Notes: generated by a model from the letters alone, not told the origin. 55,407 nucleotides of DNA from Nitrosomonas ureae (GCF_900108305.1 NZ_FNUX01000019.1:1-55407), one strand, 5' to 3'. Numbered from the stretch's first letter, positions 45,519-55,407 are shown. Numbers and translations are program-made.

Positions 45519-46604
45519 ATGAGTAACTCTTATCTTCCAGAACATATTATCAGACCGGAAATTCTTGCACTTTCCGCTTATCACGTTCCGTCCGCTACGG
45601 GCATGATTAAATTGGATGCTATGGAAAATCCTTACTCATTATCACCGGAATTGCGTGACGAAATTGCGCAGCTGGCAGCCAATGCGCCAGTAAATCGTTA
45701 TCCCGATGCCAGTGCTGTTTCGCTTAAGAAAAAATTACGTCAGACCTTGGCGATTTCCGATGACATCGATATTCTGCTTGGCAATGGATCAGATGAAATT
45801 ATTCAAATCATTGCGATGGCTGTAGCCAAACCCGGTGCAGTATTAATCAGTGTGGAACCCTCTTTCGTGATGTTCCGGATGATCGCCACATTCGCGAACA
45901 TCCAATATGTCGGAGTGCCCTTAAAACAGGATTTCTCACTAGATCTGGAAGCCATGTTGACCGCAATTGCCAAACATAAGCCTGCCGTCATCTTTCTGGC
46001 CTACCCCAACAATCCCACAGGAAATCTTTTTGATTATGCAGCAATCTTAAGCATAATACAGGCCACTTCCGGTATTGTTGTCATTGATGAAGCCTATCAA
46101 GCTTTCGCTGATGCGAGCTTTATCAACGAAATAAATCATCATCCCAATTTATTATTAATGCGCACGTTATCCAAATCAGGGTTGGCGGGCTTAAGATTAG
46201 GGTTATTACTTGGAAGATCTGAGTGGCTGACGCAGCTGGAAAAGATGCGTTTACCTTATAACATTGGCATAATGACACAGATAATCGCTGAGAAGGTATT
46301 ACACCATACTGTGGTTTTGTCGGAACAAGCGGAAGCCATAAAATCAGAACGTGCGAAAATGAGTACTTTTCTTGCTACAATGGATAGCATCACAGTGTAT
46401 CCTTCGAAGGCTAATTTTATTTTGTTTCGAATCCATGCTGCCACTCAAATTTTTCTAGCGCTGAAACAACAAAAAATATTAATCAAAAATTTGGATGGTA
46501 CACATCCTTTATTAGAAAATTGCTTACGTGTAACTATAGGCACACCCGACGAGAATGCTCAGTTTTGTTCATCATTACAAGCCATACTGAATAAAACAGC
46601 TTAA
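45519..46604 (+). CDS. hisC: Histidinol-phosphate aminotransferase
   Basis: A 361-aa fold-type I PLP enzyme converting imidazole-acetol phosphate to histidinol phosphate. Seen are [59 protein letters not shown] and the PLP-lysine motif [16 protein letters not shown]. It is the first gene of the his cluster in the window; hisG and hisD are not immediately upstream. The next gene begins 41 bp after the stop. Confidence 0.96.
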   Translation: MSNSYLPEHIIRPEILALSAYHVPSATGMIKLDAMENPYSLSPELRDEIAQLAANAPVNRYPDASAVSLKKKLRQTLAISDDIDILLGNGSDEIIQIIAMAVAKPGAVLISVEPSFVMFRMIATFANIQYVGVPLKQDFSLDLEAMLTAIAKHKPAVIFLAYPNNPTGNLFDYAAILSIIQATSGIVVIDEAYQAFADASFINEINHHPNLLLMRTLSKSGLAGLRLGLLLGRSEWLTQLEKMRLPYNIGIMTQIIAEKVLHHTVVLSEQAEAIKSERAKMSTFLATMDSITVYPSKANFILFRIHAATQIFLALKQQKILIKNLDGTHPLLENCLRVTIGTPDENAQFCSSLQAILNKTA

Positions 46605-46645
46605 AATCAACTTTAAATTCGTTATCTTATCCAAGATTTCCCCCT

Positions 46646-47233
46646 ATGCGCAAAGCACAAGTCATTCGTAACACGCTGGAGACTCAGATCAGCATCAATC
46701 TGAATCTGGATGGAACAGGTCAATCCATTTTGGAAACCGGGGTGCCATTTCTTGATCACATGCTTGATCAGATAGCTCGTCACGGCATGATCGACCTTGA
46801 AGTGATAGCTAAAGGTGATTTACATATTGATGCGCATCATACCGTTGAAGATATCGGCATTACTCTAGGCCAGGCACTGACGAAAGCGGTGGGAGATAAA
46901 AAAGGATTACGTCGCTATGGTCATGCCTATGTTCCACTTGATGAAGCATTGACACGCGTTGTAATAGACTTATCCGGTCGTCCTGGCTTGGTATTTAATG
47001 TTGATTTTACTCGTGCACATATTGGTGATTTTGATGTCGATCTGGTTCATGAGTTTTTTCAGGGACTGGTAAATCATGCTCTGATAACTTTACATATCGA
47101 CAACATTGCCGGAAGAAATGCACATCATCAGGCGGAAACCGCTTTTAAAGCATTTGGACGAGCTTTGCGCATGGCAATCGAACCTGATCCAGCAGCAGCC
47201 GGAATTATTCCATCCACCAAAGGTACTTTGTAA
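46646..47233 (+). CDS. hisB: Imidazoleglycerol-phosphate dehydratase
   Basis: A 195-aa monofunctional dehydratase, without the phosphatase domain found in E. coli HisB. Metal-binding motifs are [50 protein letters not shown] and [19 protein letters not shown]. It removes water from imidazole glycerol phosphate. The length is that of stand-alone enzymes. Confidence 0.97.
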   Translation: MRKAQVIRNTLETQISINLNLDGTGQSILETGVPFLDHMLDQIARHGMIDLEVIAKGDLHIDAHHTVEDIGITLGQALTKAVGDKKGLRRYGHAYVPLDEALTRVVIDLSGRPGLVFNVDFTRAHIGDFDVDLVHEFFQGLVNHALITLHIDNIAGRNAHHQAETAFKAFGRALRMAIEPDPAAAGIIPSTKGTL

Positions 47234-47259
47234 GCTACTCTCTTCAACTAAATCATCAT

Positions 47260-47904
47260 ATGATTGATATCGCAATTGTAGACTATGGAATGGGAAACCT
47301 GCGTTCCGTTCACAAAGCATTGGAGCATGTTGCGCCTACTTTATCAATTGCGGTAACCAGTAATCCGGATATCGTGCGAAAAGCGAAACGTGTCGTAGTA
47401 CCGGGACAGGGTGCAATGCGTAATTGCATCCAGGAACTTGAAGCTCGCGGAATGCGAGAAGCCGTAATAGAAGCAGCTACCCACAAACCCTATCTCGGCA
47501 TATGCCTCGGTTTACAGATGTTATTTAGAGAAAGTGAGGAAGGAAATATCCAGGGCTTGAATATTTTGCCAGGAAAGGTAGTGCGCTTCCCCGCCGCAGC
47601 CATGACAACACCGGATGGACAAAAGCTAAAAGTGCCTCATATGGGGTGGAATCAAGTGCACCAAGCTATAAAACATCCGTTATGGGAAGGCATCGCAGAA
47701 GATGCACGCTTTTATTTTGTACACAGTTATTATGTCGAAACCCTTGTTGAAACATCAATCGCTGCTCAAAGTCAGTATCCCTTTCCATTTACCTGCGCCA
47801 TTGCACAAGATAATATTTTCGCGGTACAGTTTCATCCAGAGAAAAGTCAATCAGCAGGATTAACTCTATTGAGCAACTTTACCAAATGGACACCAAATTT
47901 CTAA
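47260..47904 (+). CDS. hisH: Imidazole glycerol phosphate synthase, glutaminase subunit
   Basis: A 214-aa class I glutamine amidotransferase giving ammonia to HisF. It starts IDIAIVDYGMGNLRSVHKAL, has VVPGQGAM (oxyanion strand), the nucleophile Cys in GICLGLQMLF and the His-Glu pair in VQFHPEKSQSAGL. It lies 26 bp after hisB and is followed by hisA and hisF. Confidence 0.97.
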   Translation: MIDIAIVDYGMGNLRSVHKALEHVAPTLSIAVTSNPDIVRKAKRVVVPGQGAMRNCIQELEARGMREAVIEAATHKPYLGICLGLQMLFRESEEGNIQGLNILPGKVVRFPAAAMTTPDGQKLKVPHMGWNQVHQAIKHPLWEGIAEDARFYFVHSYYVETLVETSIAAQSQYPFPFTCAIAQDNIFAVQFHPEKSQSAGLTLLSNFTKWTPNF

Positions 47905-47958
47905 AATCAAAACGTAGTAAACTGACTTTTTTAATCAACTATTAATTCTGATTAAGCT

Positions 47959-48714
47959 ATGCTGATTATTCCTGCAATAGATCTTAAAGATGGCCACTGT
48001 GTTCGACTAAAACAAGGAGTAATGGAAGATGCTACGGTATTTTCCAAGGAACCCGGTGAAATGGCGGCCCATTGGTTAAGTCAAGGTGCACGCAGACTCC
48101 ATCTTGTCGATTTAAACGGTGCATTTGCCGGCAAACCAAGAAATGAAGTAGCAATACGTGAAATTGTCCAATCTCTCGATGATCAGATACCTATTCAATT
48201 AGGCGGCGGCATTCGTGATCTTGATACAATTGAACGTTATCTTGACGATGGTATCTCTTATATAATCATCGGTACTGCAGCCATCAAAATACCAGGCTTT
48301 CTGCAAGATGCCTGTAACGCTTTCCCAGGACAGATTATGGCTGGACTGGATGCAAAAGATGGTAAAGTGGCGGTTGATGGCTGGTCTAAGATTACCGGCC
48401 ATGATGTCATTGATTTAGCCAAGAAATTTGAGGATTATGGAGTAGAAGCGATTATTTACACAGATATCGGCAGAGATGGCATGCTCAACGGGATTAACAT
48501 TGAAGCAACCATCGAATTAGCTAGAGAACTTACTATACCGGTCATTGCCAGCGGCGGTATTACCAATATCAGTGATGTTCAGAAACTGTGCGCAATCGAA
48601 TCCGAAGGAATTATCGGAGCCATTACTGGGCGCGCCATCTATGAAGGCTCTCTGAATTTCAAAGAAGCTCAGCAATTGGCTGATAAACTGAGTAGAGATA
48701 ACGGTATATCGTAA
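47959..48714 (+). CDS. hisA: ProFAR isomerase
   Basis: A 251-aa half-barrel repeat enzyme (TIM barrel) of histidine synthesis. The catalytic first Asp is in [17 protein letters not shown], phosphate-binding turns are in [10 protein letters not shown] and [13 protein letters not shown], and the second catalytic Asp is in [14 protein letters not shown]. It shares ancestry with HisF, which follows after 69 bp. Confidence 0.97.
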   Translation: MLIIPAIDLKDGHCVRLKQGVMEDATVFSKEPGEMAAHWLSQGARRLHLVDLNGAFAGKPRNEVAIREIVQSLDDQIPIQLGGGIRDLDTIERYLDDGISYIIIGTAAIKIPGFLQDACNAFPGQIMAGLDAKDGKVAVDGWSKITGHDVIDLAKKFEDYGVEAIIYTDIGRDGMLNGINIEATIELARELTIPVIASGGITNISDVQKLCAIESEGIIGAITGRAIYEGSLNFKEAQQLADKLSRDNGIS

Positions 48715-48783
48715 AAAAACCCTTTTTTAGAAAATTAATACCGCGTATTTTACTTCCTTACCTACAATCGGCCTTTTACACTG

Positions 48784-49557
48784 ATGAGTCTCGCAAAGCG
48801 TATTATTCCATGCCTGGATGTAACCAATGGGCGTGTAGTTAAAGGCGTTAATTTCGTTGAACTGCGTGATGCAGGAGATCCGGTGGAAATTTCGCGCCGT
48901 TATGATGAGCAAGGTGCCGATGAACTCACTTTTCTGGATATTACAGCCAGCTCGGATAATCGCGACCTGATTCTGCACATTATTGAAGATGTTGCCGCGC
49001 AAGTATTTATTCCTTTGACTGTTGGCGGAGGTGTACGTCAGGTTGAAGACGTACGCCGGTTGCTAAATGCCGGCGCTGACAAAGTGAGCATTAATACATC
49101 GGCAATTCTAAATCCGCAGCTGATAGCTGATTCAGCCGGGCATTATGGTTCTCAATGTATTGTTGTGGCAATTGACGCCAAACAAGTTAATGCATCCGGA
49201 AATTCGCCGCGCTGGGAAGTCTTTAGCCACGGAGGACGTAAAGCAACAGGCATTGACGCTGTTGAATGGGCAATAAAAATGCAATCTCTGGGTGCCGGTG
49301 AAATTTTACTTACCAGTATGGATAATGATGGCACACGTAGCGGTTTTGATCTTTCTTTAACCCGCGCAGTATCGGATGCTATCAATATACCAGTGATCGC
49401 CAGCGGTGGTGTTGGCAATCTGGATCATTTGGTTGCCGGTATTCTGCAAGGGCACGCAGATGCCGTGTTGGCAGCCAGCATTTTTCATTATGGCGAATTC
49501 ACCGTGCAACAGGCAAAACAATATATGGCACAGCATGGCATTGAAGTGCGGTTATAA
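48784..49557 (+). CDS. hisF: Imidazole glycerol phosphate synthase, cyclase subunit
   Basis: A 257-aa TIM barrel that uses ammonia from HisH. Motifs are [56 protein letters not shown] and [13 protein letters not shown]; both catalytic Asp residues are in place. The length is typical. Confidence 0.97.
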   Translation: MSLAKRIIPCLDVTNGRVVKGVNFVELRDAGDPVEISRRYDEQGADELTFLDITASSDNRDLILHIIEDVAAQVFIPLTVGGGVRQVEDVRRLLNAGADKVSINTSAILNPQLIADSAGHYGSQCIVVAIDAKQVNASGNSPRWEVFSHGGRKATGIDAVEWAIKMQSLGAGEILLTSMDNDGTRSGFDLSLTRAVSDAINIPVIASGGVGNLDHLVAGILQGHADAVLAASIFHYGEFTVQQAKQYMAQHGIEVRL

Positions 49558-49608
49558 TGCTAAAATTGCAGAAGGTTGAAAATTTAACTTTGTAAGTGTT
49601 GCTATATC

Positions 49609-50001
49609 ATGTCTACAGATAGCTGGCTTAGCAGAATTAACTGGTCCGAGGACGGATTGATACCGGTCATCGCTCAAGAAGCAGATAGCGGCACTATCCT
49701 CATGGTTGCGTGGATGAATCGAGAAGCGCTTAAGTTGACGGTAGAAAAAGGTGAAGCGGTATACTGGTCACGTTCACGCAAAAAGCTCTGGTATAAAGGT
49801 GAAGAATCTGGTCACATTCAGAAAGTGAAAGATATTTTTCTTGATTGTGACGAAGATGTATTGCTTCTTATTATAGAACAGACTGGCGGAATTGCCTGCC
49901 ACACTGGCAGACACAGCTGTTTTTTCCAGAAATTAGAAGGCAATAACTGGGTTCTTGCCGCACCTGTTATCAAGAATCCTGAGGAAATTTACAATAAATG
50001 A
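49609..50001 (+). CDS. hisI: Phosphoribosyl-AMP cyclohydrolase
   Basis: A 130-aa monofunctional cyclohydrolase. The metal site is seen in [13 protein letters not shown] and the cysteine cluster [10 protein letters not shown]; the N-terminus has [20 protein letters not shown] and [17 protein letters not shown]. The stop overlaps the hisE start by 4 bases (ATGA), so the two separate proteins are coupled in translation, whereas in E. coli they are one fused protein. Confidence 0.97.
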   Translation: MSTDSWLSRINWSEDGLIPVIAQEADSGTILMVAWMNREALKLTVEKGEAVYWSRSRKKLWYKGEESGHIQKVKDIFLDCDEDVLLLIIEQTGGIACHTGRHSCFFQKLEGNNWVLAAPVIKNPEEIYNK

Positions 50002-50324
50002 GCGATATAAATATTCTTCGTCGTCTGGCACAAACCATTGAATCACGCAAATCAGCTGAGACAAACAGCTCTTATGTAGCTAAACTGTTTCATGGGGGAC
50101 AGGATAAAATACTTAAAAAAATCGCAGAAGAATCTGCCGAAACCATCATGGCTTCTAAGGATGGCAATACCGGTCAGATTATTTACGAAACTGCGGATTT
50201 ATGGTTTCACTGCATGATACTACTCGCTTTCCACGAACTCTCCCCTGATGACGTATTGAAAGAACTGGAAAGACGTGAAGGCATGTCCGGAATACAAGAA
50301 AAAGCTTCAAGAACATCGAATTAG
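49998..50324 (+). CDS. hisE: Phosphoribosyl-ATP pyrophosphatase
   Basis: A 108-aa all-helical MazG-like enzyme. Conserved residues are in [32 protein letters not shown] and [17 protein letters not shown]. It hydrolyses phosphoribosyl-ATP ahead of HisI. It overlaps hisI and is followed 6 bp later by the HIT gene. Confidence 0.97.
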   Translation: MSDINILRRLAQTIESRKSAETNSSYVAKLFHGGQDKILKKIAEESAETIMASKDGNTGQIIYETADLWFHCMILLAFHELSPDDVLKELERREGMSGIQEKASRTSN

Positions 50325-50329
50325 AGATT

Positions 50330-50680
50330 ATGGAGAATTGTATTTTTTGTAAAATTGCAAGAAAAGAAATACCTTCCAGCAAAATCTACGAAGATAAAAA
50401 TATTCTTGCCTTTAATGACATCAACCCTGCTGCTCCTGTTCATTTCTTACTAATCCCGAAATTGCATATAGACTCGCTCATTGATGTTCAAGGCATTCAT
50501 CAGAATTTGCTTGGAAAAATGCTATCATTAGCTCCACAATTGGCAAAAGAACAAGGATGTGAAAATGGTTTCCGCACTATCATTAATACTGGGCCTGCGG
50601 GCGGACAAGAAATATTTCATTTACATTTCCATATCATCGGTGGCCGAGAGCGTTTGCCTGGAATGATTCACCCAGGTTAG
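50330..50680 (+). CDS. HIT-family nucleotide hydrolase
   Basis: A 116-aa histidine-triad protein. It starts CIFCKIARKEIPSSKIYEDK and has the triad HLHFHIIGG at the end. Bacterial relatives (HinT) hydrolyse purine phosphoramidates. The position between hisE and tatA is common in betaproteobacteria and suggests one long transcript rather than a histidine-specific role. Confidence 0.95.
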   Translation: MENCIFCKIARKEIPSSKIYEDKNILAFNDINPAAPVHFLLIPKLHIDSLIDVQGIHQNLLGKMLSLAPQLAKEQGCENGFRTIINTGPAGGQEIFHLHFHIIGGRERLPGMIHPG

Positions 50681-50712
50681 ACCAGCTCCGTTCCATTTAA
50701 CAGGAGGAAGTA

Positions 50713-51039
50713 ATGGGCACATTCAGCATCTGGCATTGGATTATTGTACTGGCTATTGTCGTTCTGGTATTCGGAACAAAAAAATTACGCAATCTGGGTG
50801 GCGATTTAGGAAGCGCCTTAAAAGGCTTCAAAGAAGGAATGAAAGAGTCAGAAACCGAGAATCCGCCTTCATCCGCCAATAAGTCAGTTTTTGAAGTTAC
50901 CACAAACAAGGATACTGCTCCCAATAGCTTCAAAGAAAGTAAATCAACTACCGAAACTGAAAGCAGTGCATCGCAACCATCGAATACCAATAGACAAGCC
51001 GACGACGCGGACTTCAAGGAAAATCAGACCAAGACCTGA
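50713..51039 (+). CDS. tatA: Twin-arginine translocase subunit TatA
   Basis: A 108-aa protein with one N-terminal membrane span ([15 protein letters not shown]), the [20 protein letters not shown] amphipathic helix and a long polar tail. It forms the pore of the Tat export system. AGGAGG ends 7 bases before the start. The tail is richer in Ser and Thr than usual. It will serve substrates such as the PhoX-type protein at 2570. Confidence 0.97.
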   Translation: MGTFSIWHWIIVLAIVVLVFGTKKLRNLGGDLGSALKGFKEGMKESETENPPSSANKSVFEVTTNKDTAPNSFKESKSTTETESSASQPSNTNRQADDADFKENQTKT

Positions 51040-51116
51040 GAATTAAATTGTATATTATTTGCTGCATCGAGTTCTAATCGAATTTATATTCATGCAATCT
51101 CAATCAACGAGACAAC

Positions 51117-51506
51117 ATGTTTGATATAAGTTTCATGGAGTTACTGATCATTTTGATGGTAGCCTTAATTGTGATCGGACCTGAACGACTACCAACTGTC
51201 GCACGAACAATAGGACATTTGTACGGGCGTTGTCGTAATTTTATGTATAGCATCAGAACTGATATTCATAATGAAATGCGTATGGAAGAACTAAAAAAAA
51301 TGCAATCTTCTGTGCAAGACACAGTTGATTCGCTTGAAACTTCAGTTCAAGAAAGTGTAGAGCAACTAAAGACGGCTATCACGAATGATCCTCAGGCTAC
51401 GGAAAAATCACCCAGAGACTTGGTAATGCCTCAATCACAATTAGAATCCGAGCAATCAAAGCTAAGTGACAGCAAAAATCCGCAACGTGCTGATATACAA
51501 AAATAA
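51117..51506 (+). CDS. tatB: Twin-arginine translocase subunit TatB
   Basis: A 129-aa protein beginning MFDISFMELLIILMVALIVI, followed by GPERLPTVARTIGHLYGR with the Glu and Pro typical of TatB and a long helical, acidic tail. With TatC it recognises the twin-arginine signal peptide. It lies 77 bp after tatA. Confidence 0.96.
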   Translation: MFDISFMELLIILMVALIVIGPERLPTVARTIGHLYGRCRNFMYSIRTDIHNEMRMEELKKMQSSVQDTVDSLETSVQESVEQLKTAITNDPQATEKSPRDLVMPQSQLESEQSKLSDSKNPQRADIQK

Positions 51507-51587
51507 AAATAGTAGCTTACAGTGTATCGATCATAAATTAATCGATACTTTTCACGTTATCGATCCCACAACTTCTAATATAGAACT

Positions 51588-52367
51588 ATGCTTGAAGGTT
51601 CATTTCTATCTCATTTAGTGGAATTACGTGCCAGGATGATACGTATTCTGGGTGTGCTCCTACTGGGCTTTATCCCCTGTGCTTTTTTTGCACGGGAACT
51701 TTATACCGTGCTGGCACAACCATTACTGGAGAAACTTCCACAAGGTGGTCAAATGATCGCCACGGATGTAGCAACGCCTTTTTTTGTACCCATGAAAGTC
51801 GCCATGATGCTGGCCTTTGTCATTACTCTACCGCACACCTTATATCAAATATGGGCTTTCGTTGCACCCGGACTCTATTCCCACGAGAAACGCATGGCAC
51901 TGCCTTTAGTTTTTGGTACCAGCTTGCTGTTCTTTGCTGGAATGGCATTCGCCTATTTTGCTGCACTGCCGGTAGTATTTGAGTTTATTACTTATTTTGC
52001 ACCGGAAGGTGTGGCGGTAATGACGGACATCAGCAAATACTTAAATTTTGTTTTGTCCATGTTCATGGCTTTTGGGGTCACGTTTGAAGTACCCGTATTT
52101 GTTATTGTTTTAGTTAAAACAAATGTAATTACCATTGAGAAACTCAAAGAAATGCGCCCTTACGTGATTGTCGGCGCATTTATCGTTGCTGCTATTTTTA
52201 CACCTCCTGATGTTATTTCGCAATTTATGCTAGCGATACCACTGTGCCTGCTCTACGAACTGGGAATACTTATCGCGGCATTGATGATCAAAAAACGTAA
52301 CCGGGGCATTCACCCAAGCACTTCATCTGAATCTAAGAAAACCTCTTCAGAGCAAAAGGATAGTTGA
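51588..52367 (+). CDS. tatC: Twin-arginine translocase subunit TatC
   Basis: A 259-aa membrane protein with six spans. It opens SFLSHLVELRARMIRILGVL, and has the periplasmic loop EKLPQGGQMIATDVATPFFV, YQIWAFVAPGLYSHEKRMAL and the last spans through VGAFIVAAIFTPPDVISQFM. The conserved Glu of VELR and the Pro-rich turns are kept. It completes tatABC. Confidence 0.97.
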   Translation: MLEGSFLSHLVELRARMIRILGVLLLGFIPCAFFARELYTVLAQPLLEKLPQGGQMIATDVATPFFVPMKVAMMLAFVITLPHTLYQIWAFVAPGLYSHEKRMALPLVFGTSLLFFAGMAFAYFAALPVVFEFITYFAPEGVAVMTDISKYLNFVLSMFMAFGVTFEVPVFVIVLVKTNVITIEKLKEMRPYVIVGAFIVAAIFTPPDVISQFMLAIPLCLLYELGILIAALMIKKRNRGIHPSTSSESKKTSSEQKDS

Positions 52368-52506
52368 AGGAAATATGACCAGAAATATGCATGCCCACAG
52401 AATTATGCGCAGCAGGCAGCAGTCATAATAAAATGCAACCATCCAGGTCCCGTTTAATCTAAAAACTTTAAATTGATTCTGATCCGCATGTTGAAGGAGA
52501 TTGGCG

Positions 52507-53136
52507 ATGTCAAACAGTTACCATGCCGCTGATTTAAAAGCACTGGTCATTGCTATAAGTCTTGTATTGAGCACATTCCACGCTAGTTTTGCCTTTCCAC
52601 AAATGACTAATAGTGAGCATAACTATTCATTGCCATCAAAAACTCAAAATCTGACAACTCAATCTTTACCGCCGGACACCCCTCTTGATTCAGAACCACC
52701 AAGAACCATTCATCGTATTGGCACAGCGATTAGCGCACCACGAAACAGTATCAGCATCAAAAGTACGGACGCTGGAGCTATTCGTCGGCAATCACCAGTA
52801 TCAGGGTGTATCAACTGTGGAATTATCAATTCAATCAATAAAATTGGACAAGGATTTGGCATGAATGCGATAGCGGGCGGAATTGTTGCCGGAACTGTCG
52901 CGCGGGAGATCATTCGCCAAACTCATCATCCGCATAACCCAGACTATCCACAGGCTCCAGGTGATAATTATTACAATCAGGGAGGAAATATTATCTATCC
53001 TGGGAATCAGTATCAGATCAACATTACTATGGATGATGGCAGGCAAGCAATTATCGCACTCCCTGAAGGAGCAAGCTTTCAGCAAGGAGATAGGGTTAAA
53101 TGGGTTGATGGTGCATTAATATTGGATCGTCAATAG
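52507..53136 (+). CDS. Secreted glycine-zipper (SlyB-like) protein
   Basis: A 209-aa protein with an N-terminal hydrophobic signal (LKALVIAISLVLSTFHASFA). The middle has a short glycine-rich zipper (GFGMNAIAGGIVAGTVAREI), and the end (YQINITMDDGRQAIIALPEG, GDRVKWVDGALILDR) resembles the C-terminal domain of SlyB-type outer-membrane lipoproteins. No lipobox is present. AGGAGA lies 7 bases before the ATG at 52507, which is preferred to the TTG at 52501. The function is unknown; relatives are associated with envelope integrity. Confidence 0.72.
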   Translation: MSNSYHAADLKALVIAISLVLSTFHASFAFPQMTNSEHNYSLPSKTQNLTTQSLPPDTPLDSEPPRTIHRIGTAISAPRNSISIKSTDAGAIRRQSPVSGCINCGIINSINKIGQGFGMNAIAGGIVAGTVAREIIRQTHHPHNPDYPQAPGDNYYNQGGNIIYPGNQYQINITMDDGRQAIIALPEGASFQQGDRVKWVDGALILDRQ

Positions 53137-53169
53137 CTACCCACAAGTAAATTAGATCGGGAAACACTG

Positions 53170-53409
53170 TTGAATTCATCGTCTCTCAGACAAATTGAAT
53201 TGCCAATTGAAGGCATGACATGTGTATCGCGCGCCGCGCTTCAAAAAATTCGTCAGAACCTATTCTTTGTCTACAATATATTGGAAATTCCATTAGCAGC
53301 CATTGGCATGCTTAATCCGGTAATTGCCGGCGCCGCCATGGCTATGAGCTCTGTTTCAGTTGTCAGCAATTCGCTGCTATTGAAACGATGGCAAATCAAT
53401 CATGAATAA
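53170..53409 (+). pseudogene. Internally deleted copper-ATPase (copA) remnant
   Basis: A 79-aa frame from a TTG start. Residues 1-19 ([13 protein letters not shown]) are the beginning of a CopA metal-binding domain, with the second Cys of the CXXC lost. From about residue 22 on ([20 protein letters not shown], then [20 protein letters not shown]) it is the last membrane pair of a CopA P1B-ATPase. Everything between, about 650 codons including the phosphorylation site and the ion channel, is gone. Because the frame is kept a two-span peptide could still be made, but it cannot pump copper. Confidence 0.8.
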
Positions 53410-53431
53410 TCTTCCTTTAGGAGAATGTACG

Positions 53432-53641
53432 ATGCAAACTGTCACCATCATAATAAAAGGCATGACCTGTATGGGCTGTGTTAATAGTATCAAAGCGGTC
53501 CTCAAGAACCTATCAGGAATAGCTCAAGTGGAAGTAACGCTCCAACCTGCTCAGGCAACCATCCAATATGATTCGAACAATATCAATATTGATCAAATCA
53601 AAGAAGCTATAGTTGATACAGGCTTTGAAATAGTAAATTGA
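53432..53641 (+). CDS. CopZ-like copper chaperone (HMA domain)
   Basis: A 69-aa heavy-metal-associated domain. It reads MQTVTIIIKGMTCMGCVNSI, with the copper-binding GMTCMGC, and shows the full beta-alpha-beta-beta-alpha-beta length, ending IVDTGFEIVN. AGGAG stands 9 bases before the ATG at 53432; an upstream in-frame ATG at 53402 overlaps the copA remnant and is less likely. It probably served the lost CopA. The 386 bases that follow (53642-54027) show no gene I can support. Confidence 0.88.
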   Translation: MQTVTIIIKGMTCMGCVNSIKAVLKNLSGIAQVEVTLQPAQATIQYDSNNINIDQIKEAIVDTGFEIVN

Positions 53642-54027
53642 GATATCCGCTACACACCGGCACGCTACTAATTGGTCGTTCCCCGGAATATACACAAGCA
53701 TTCGATAGAAAAAACAAGTCTCTTTCTGATTATTCCGATCACCGTGGAAAGTATTAAAACGTGATACGCATCATTCCTTATGACGGATAAAAACGAAAAC
53801 AATGCAGAAAAAGCAACGATTGAATTATTATCAGGTACCTGAAACAAATTAAATTCAAATTGACAAGAAGTTATCTGAAGGACGTGACGACTACAACCTT
53901 CACGGTCATGCCATTCCTGCTTAGAACCTAAAATAACGCCTATCAGCTATTTCTGTTTTCCCCCAATAACCTGCCAGAATTGCCAGATTCAATAATTTCT
54001 CCAACTTGATTTGAATAGCTAAACCAA

Positions 54028-55316
54028 TTATCGAACAAAATCTTCTGGAAAAGGTATATTCATTTTCTCACGATTTAGTGCGTTTATTTGCAAATTTAGT
54101 TGATCAATATCTGACCACCCCGAATGATCTACAGATGGAATCCAACGTGCACGCAAATATCCCTTTCTATCTATGAGAAACTCCATATGATCTGGAGTTG
54201 TTCCTCGGCCGATAATATCAGGATGACTCAACGTTCTACGTGATAATGCAAAGCTGGTTGCAATTTCAGCAGCGCCTTGAGTAACAATTGGGAAAGGTAG
54301 TTCCTTTGCTACTAATTGCTTCATATCTTCAACAGCAAGATCTTTATCCGGCACCGCAAGCAGCATAACATTTTGCTCCTTTAATCTTCCATAAGCCTGT
54401 TTTAACTGCTCTAAACGACTTATAGACTGCGGCCACGAAAAGACCACCATTAAAACAGCTTTGTTTTCTCGATATTCCTGCAATGTACCTGAACTTCCAT
54501 CATGGCCTTGGTATGAAAAAACTGGCGGTTTTACATATGCTTTATTGGGTACAATCTCCGGCGTTAAAATCCGCGCCTGATAGCCGCGAGACAATGCATG
54601 AATATAATTAATCAGATCCCATCGGTCTTCATCAGATAGTTTATCGATATAACCTGGCATATCCGTATTCACCATACCGTTCGTAATCCAATTATAGAAA
54701 TCTCCCGGCGTATGTTCTACGGTATGCGGCTCAATCAGTAAATCCGGCAATTTTGTGGATAGAGTCCGTGACTTAATACCATTTCCCATTCCCTGAAGTC
54801 CATGACACTCAACACAATGCTGCGCAAATAATGTAGCACCATGCGCCACAGAAATCACATCAAAAGGTACAGGTGGTCTCCGATAAGTTTCAGGATAAGC
54901 TTGGATTGTCAGAGCTTGCAATGCAATCGCTCCCCCCGATATAAACAATATAGCTGGAATAAAAATTAAACGCTTTATCTCCCAGTTTCTTAGCCGGCCT
55001 AATTGTAAGATCACTGCGGCAAGCACCAGAACCGCCAAACCACTCCAGACTTGAATAGCGACATTTGGTTGATTCCAAGTAGCAATAACTGAGAAACGAA
55101 ATGAAAATGGCCAGTTTTCAATAAGTGCATGCTTTGCAGGTGTTATGTTGGTAATGATCGTGGCTAATAGAAGTAGCAGCAATGCTAAAATAAATTCAAT
55201 ACGGATCCATTTCTTAATTCCGCTGTTGCCGTTGCTAACATCAGAATCTTGTTTACAATTTAGTAAAGGCAACCAGTAAGAACGTACTCTCGCGGCAATC
55301 AAGAGAATAATAACTA
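54028..55316 (-). pseudogene. CopD/cytochrome c/redoxin fusion, 5' end cut by an insertion sequence
   Basis: The minus-strand frame holds three parts: the C-terminal half of a CopD-type copper-resistance membrane domain (IAARVRSYWLP, then TNITPAKHALIENWPFSFRF); a class I cytochrome c with CVECHG and a probable Met ligand in NTDMPGYIDKLSDEDRW; and a thioredoxin-like domain (VLMVVFSWPQSISRLEQLKQ, then HMEFLIDRKGYLRARWIPSV) without the usual CXXC. The frame is open right to the insertion at 55316 (LVIILLIAARV), so the real start and the N-terminal membrane spans are lost. An in-frame ATG at 55302 could give a 424-aa product. The function in copper handling is inferred from the CopD part and the neighbouring copZ and copA remnant. 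Confidence 0.75.
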
Positions 55317-55407
55317 GGGCCTGTTAACACTATTTGATATAATATGGTGATGGAAATCACTGAAAACCAATATCAACGGATCGAACACTGTCTGCCGCGC
55401 CAGCGCG
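55317..55407 (+). mobile_element. IS5-family insertion sequence, left end (runs off window)
   Basis: The end GGGCCTGTTAACAC starts at 55317 directly inside the copD-like gene. A transposase frame begins at the ATG at 55350 and reads MEITENQYQRIEHCLPRQR to the window edge, as the first part of IS5-family (IS427-like) transposases. A TATAAT-like box lies just before it. The other end and the target duplication lie outside the window, so the family subgroup is uncertain. Confidence 0.7.

Overview
The window reads as a chromosomal segment of a betaproteobacterium close to Nitrosomonas. The evidence is the gene order lptD-surA-pdxA-rsmA, ubiD-ubiA-ubiC, and hisC-B-H-A-F-I-E followed by a HIT gene and tatABC, together with the protein flavour and moderate-to-low GC. 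This assignment is an inference from gene content; no database was searched.

The central discovery is a complete casposon at 9645-22192 (12,548 bp). It has a perfect 117-bp terminal inverted repeat and a 14-bp target-site duplication (ATCTGCGCACGCAC at 9631-9644 and 22193-22206). It carries a Cas1 integrase with an N-terminal zinc ribbon, a family B DNA polymerase, an HNH nuclease with a membrane segment, two small DNA-binding-type proteins, and a 1545-aa SF1 helicase with a C-terminal Vsr/DUF559-like nuclease as cargo. No cas2 and no CRISPR array are present. The element sits inside hsdM of a type I restriction-modification operon (hsdR 5681-9061, hsdM split, hsdS 23184-24542). Removing the element and one copy of the duplication rebuilds one 515-aa HsdM frame. 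The break separates the SAM-binding motif DPAAGTGGF from the catalytic NPPF motif. The left end carries a decayed, inverted second cas1 3' region, so the inverted-repeat homology runs on past the perfect repeat and the element looks mosaic.

Layout: 1-845, decayed transposase (IS1595-like) sequence. 845-4266, HDOD protein, an IS3-type relic, a small membrane protein, a PhoX-type Tat substrate and a PII-like protein. 4267-5680, a graveyard of IS and gene relics, including a STAS-like DUF4325 fragment. 5681-25543, the defence locus with the casposon, then a truncated HIRAN protein fused to a GC-rich dehydrogenase fragment. 25580-28127, two tandem paralogous secreted glycoside-hydrolase-like proteins. 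28556-28631, tRNA-Asn. 29521-34361, a TorF-like outer-membrane protein, an ECF sigma/anti-sigma/S8 protease operon and a lipoprotein. 34472-42908, envelope and ubiquinone genes on the minus strand. 43240-45232, a divergent PTR1-like reductase and MidA-like methyltransferase. 45519-52367, the his operon, HIT and Tat translocase. 52507-55407, a glycine-zipper protein and a decayed copper locus (deleted copA, copZ-like chaperone, and a copD-cytochrome c-redoxin fusion cut by an IS5-type element at the window edge).

How the parts work together: the casposon genes form two divergent blocks. HTH-HNH-PolB and then the helicase run left; a MerR-like gene and cas1 run right, from a strong promoter that appears to give a leaderless transcript. 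The casposon has replaced a host defence system (it inactivates the type I methylase and so the whole R-M complex) while bringing a helicase-nuclease that itself resembles defence genes. The Tat system in the window would export the PhoX-type protein. The ECF operon joins a sigma factor, a zinc-binding anti-sigma with a protease-prodomain-like periplasmic part, and a subtilase, which suggests a protease-gated envelope signal.
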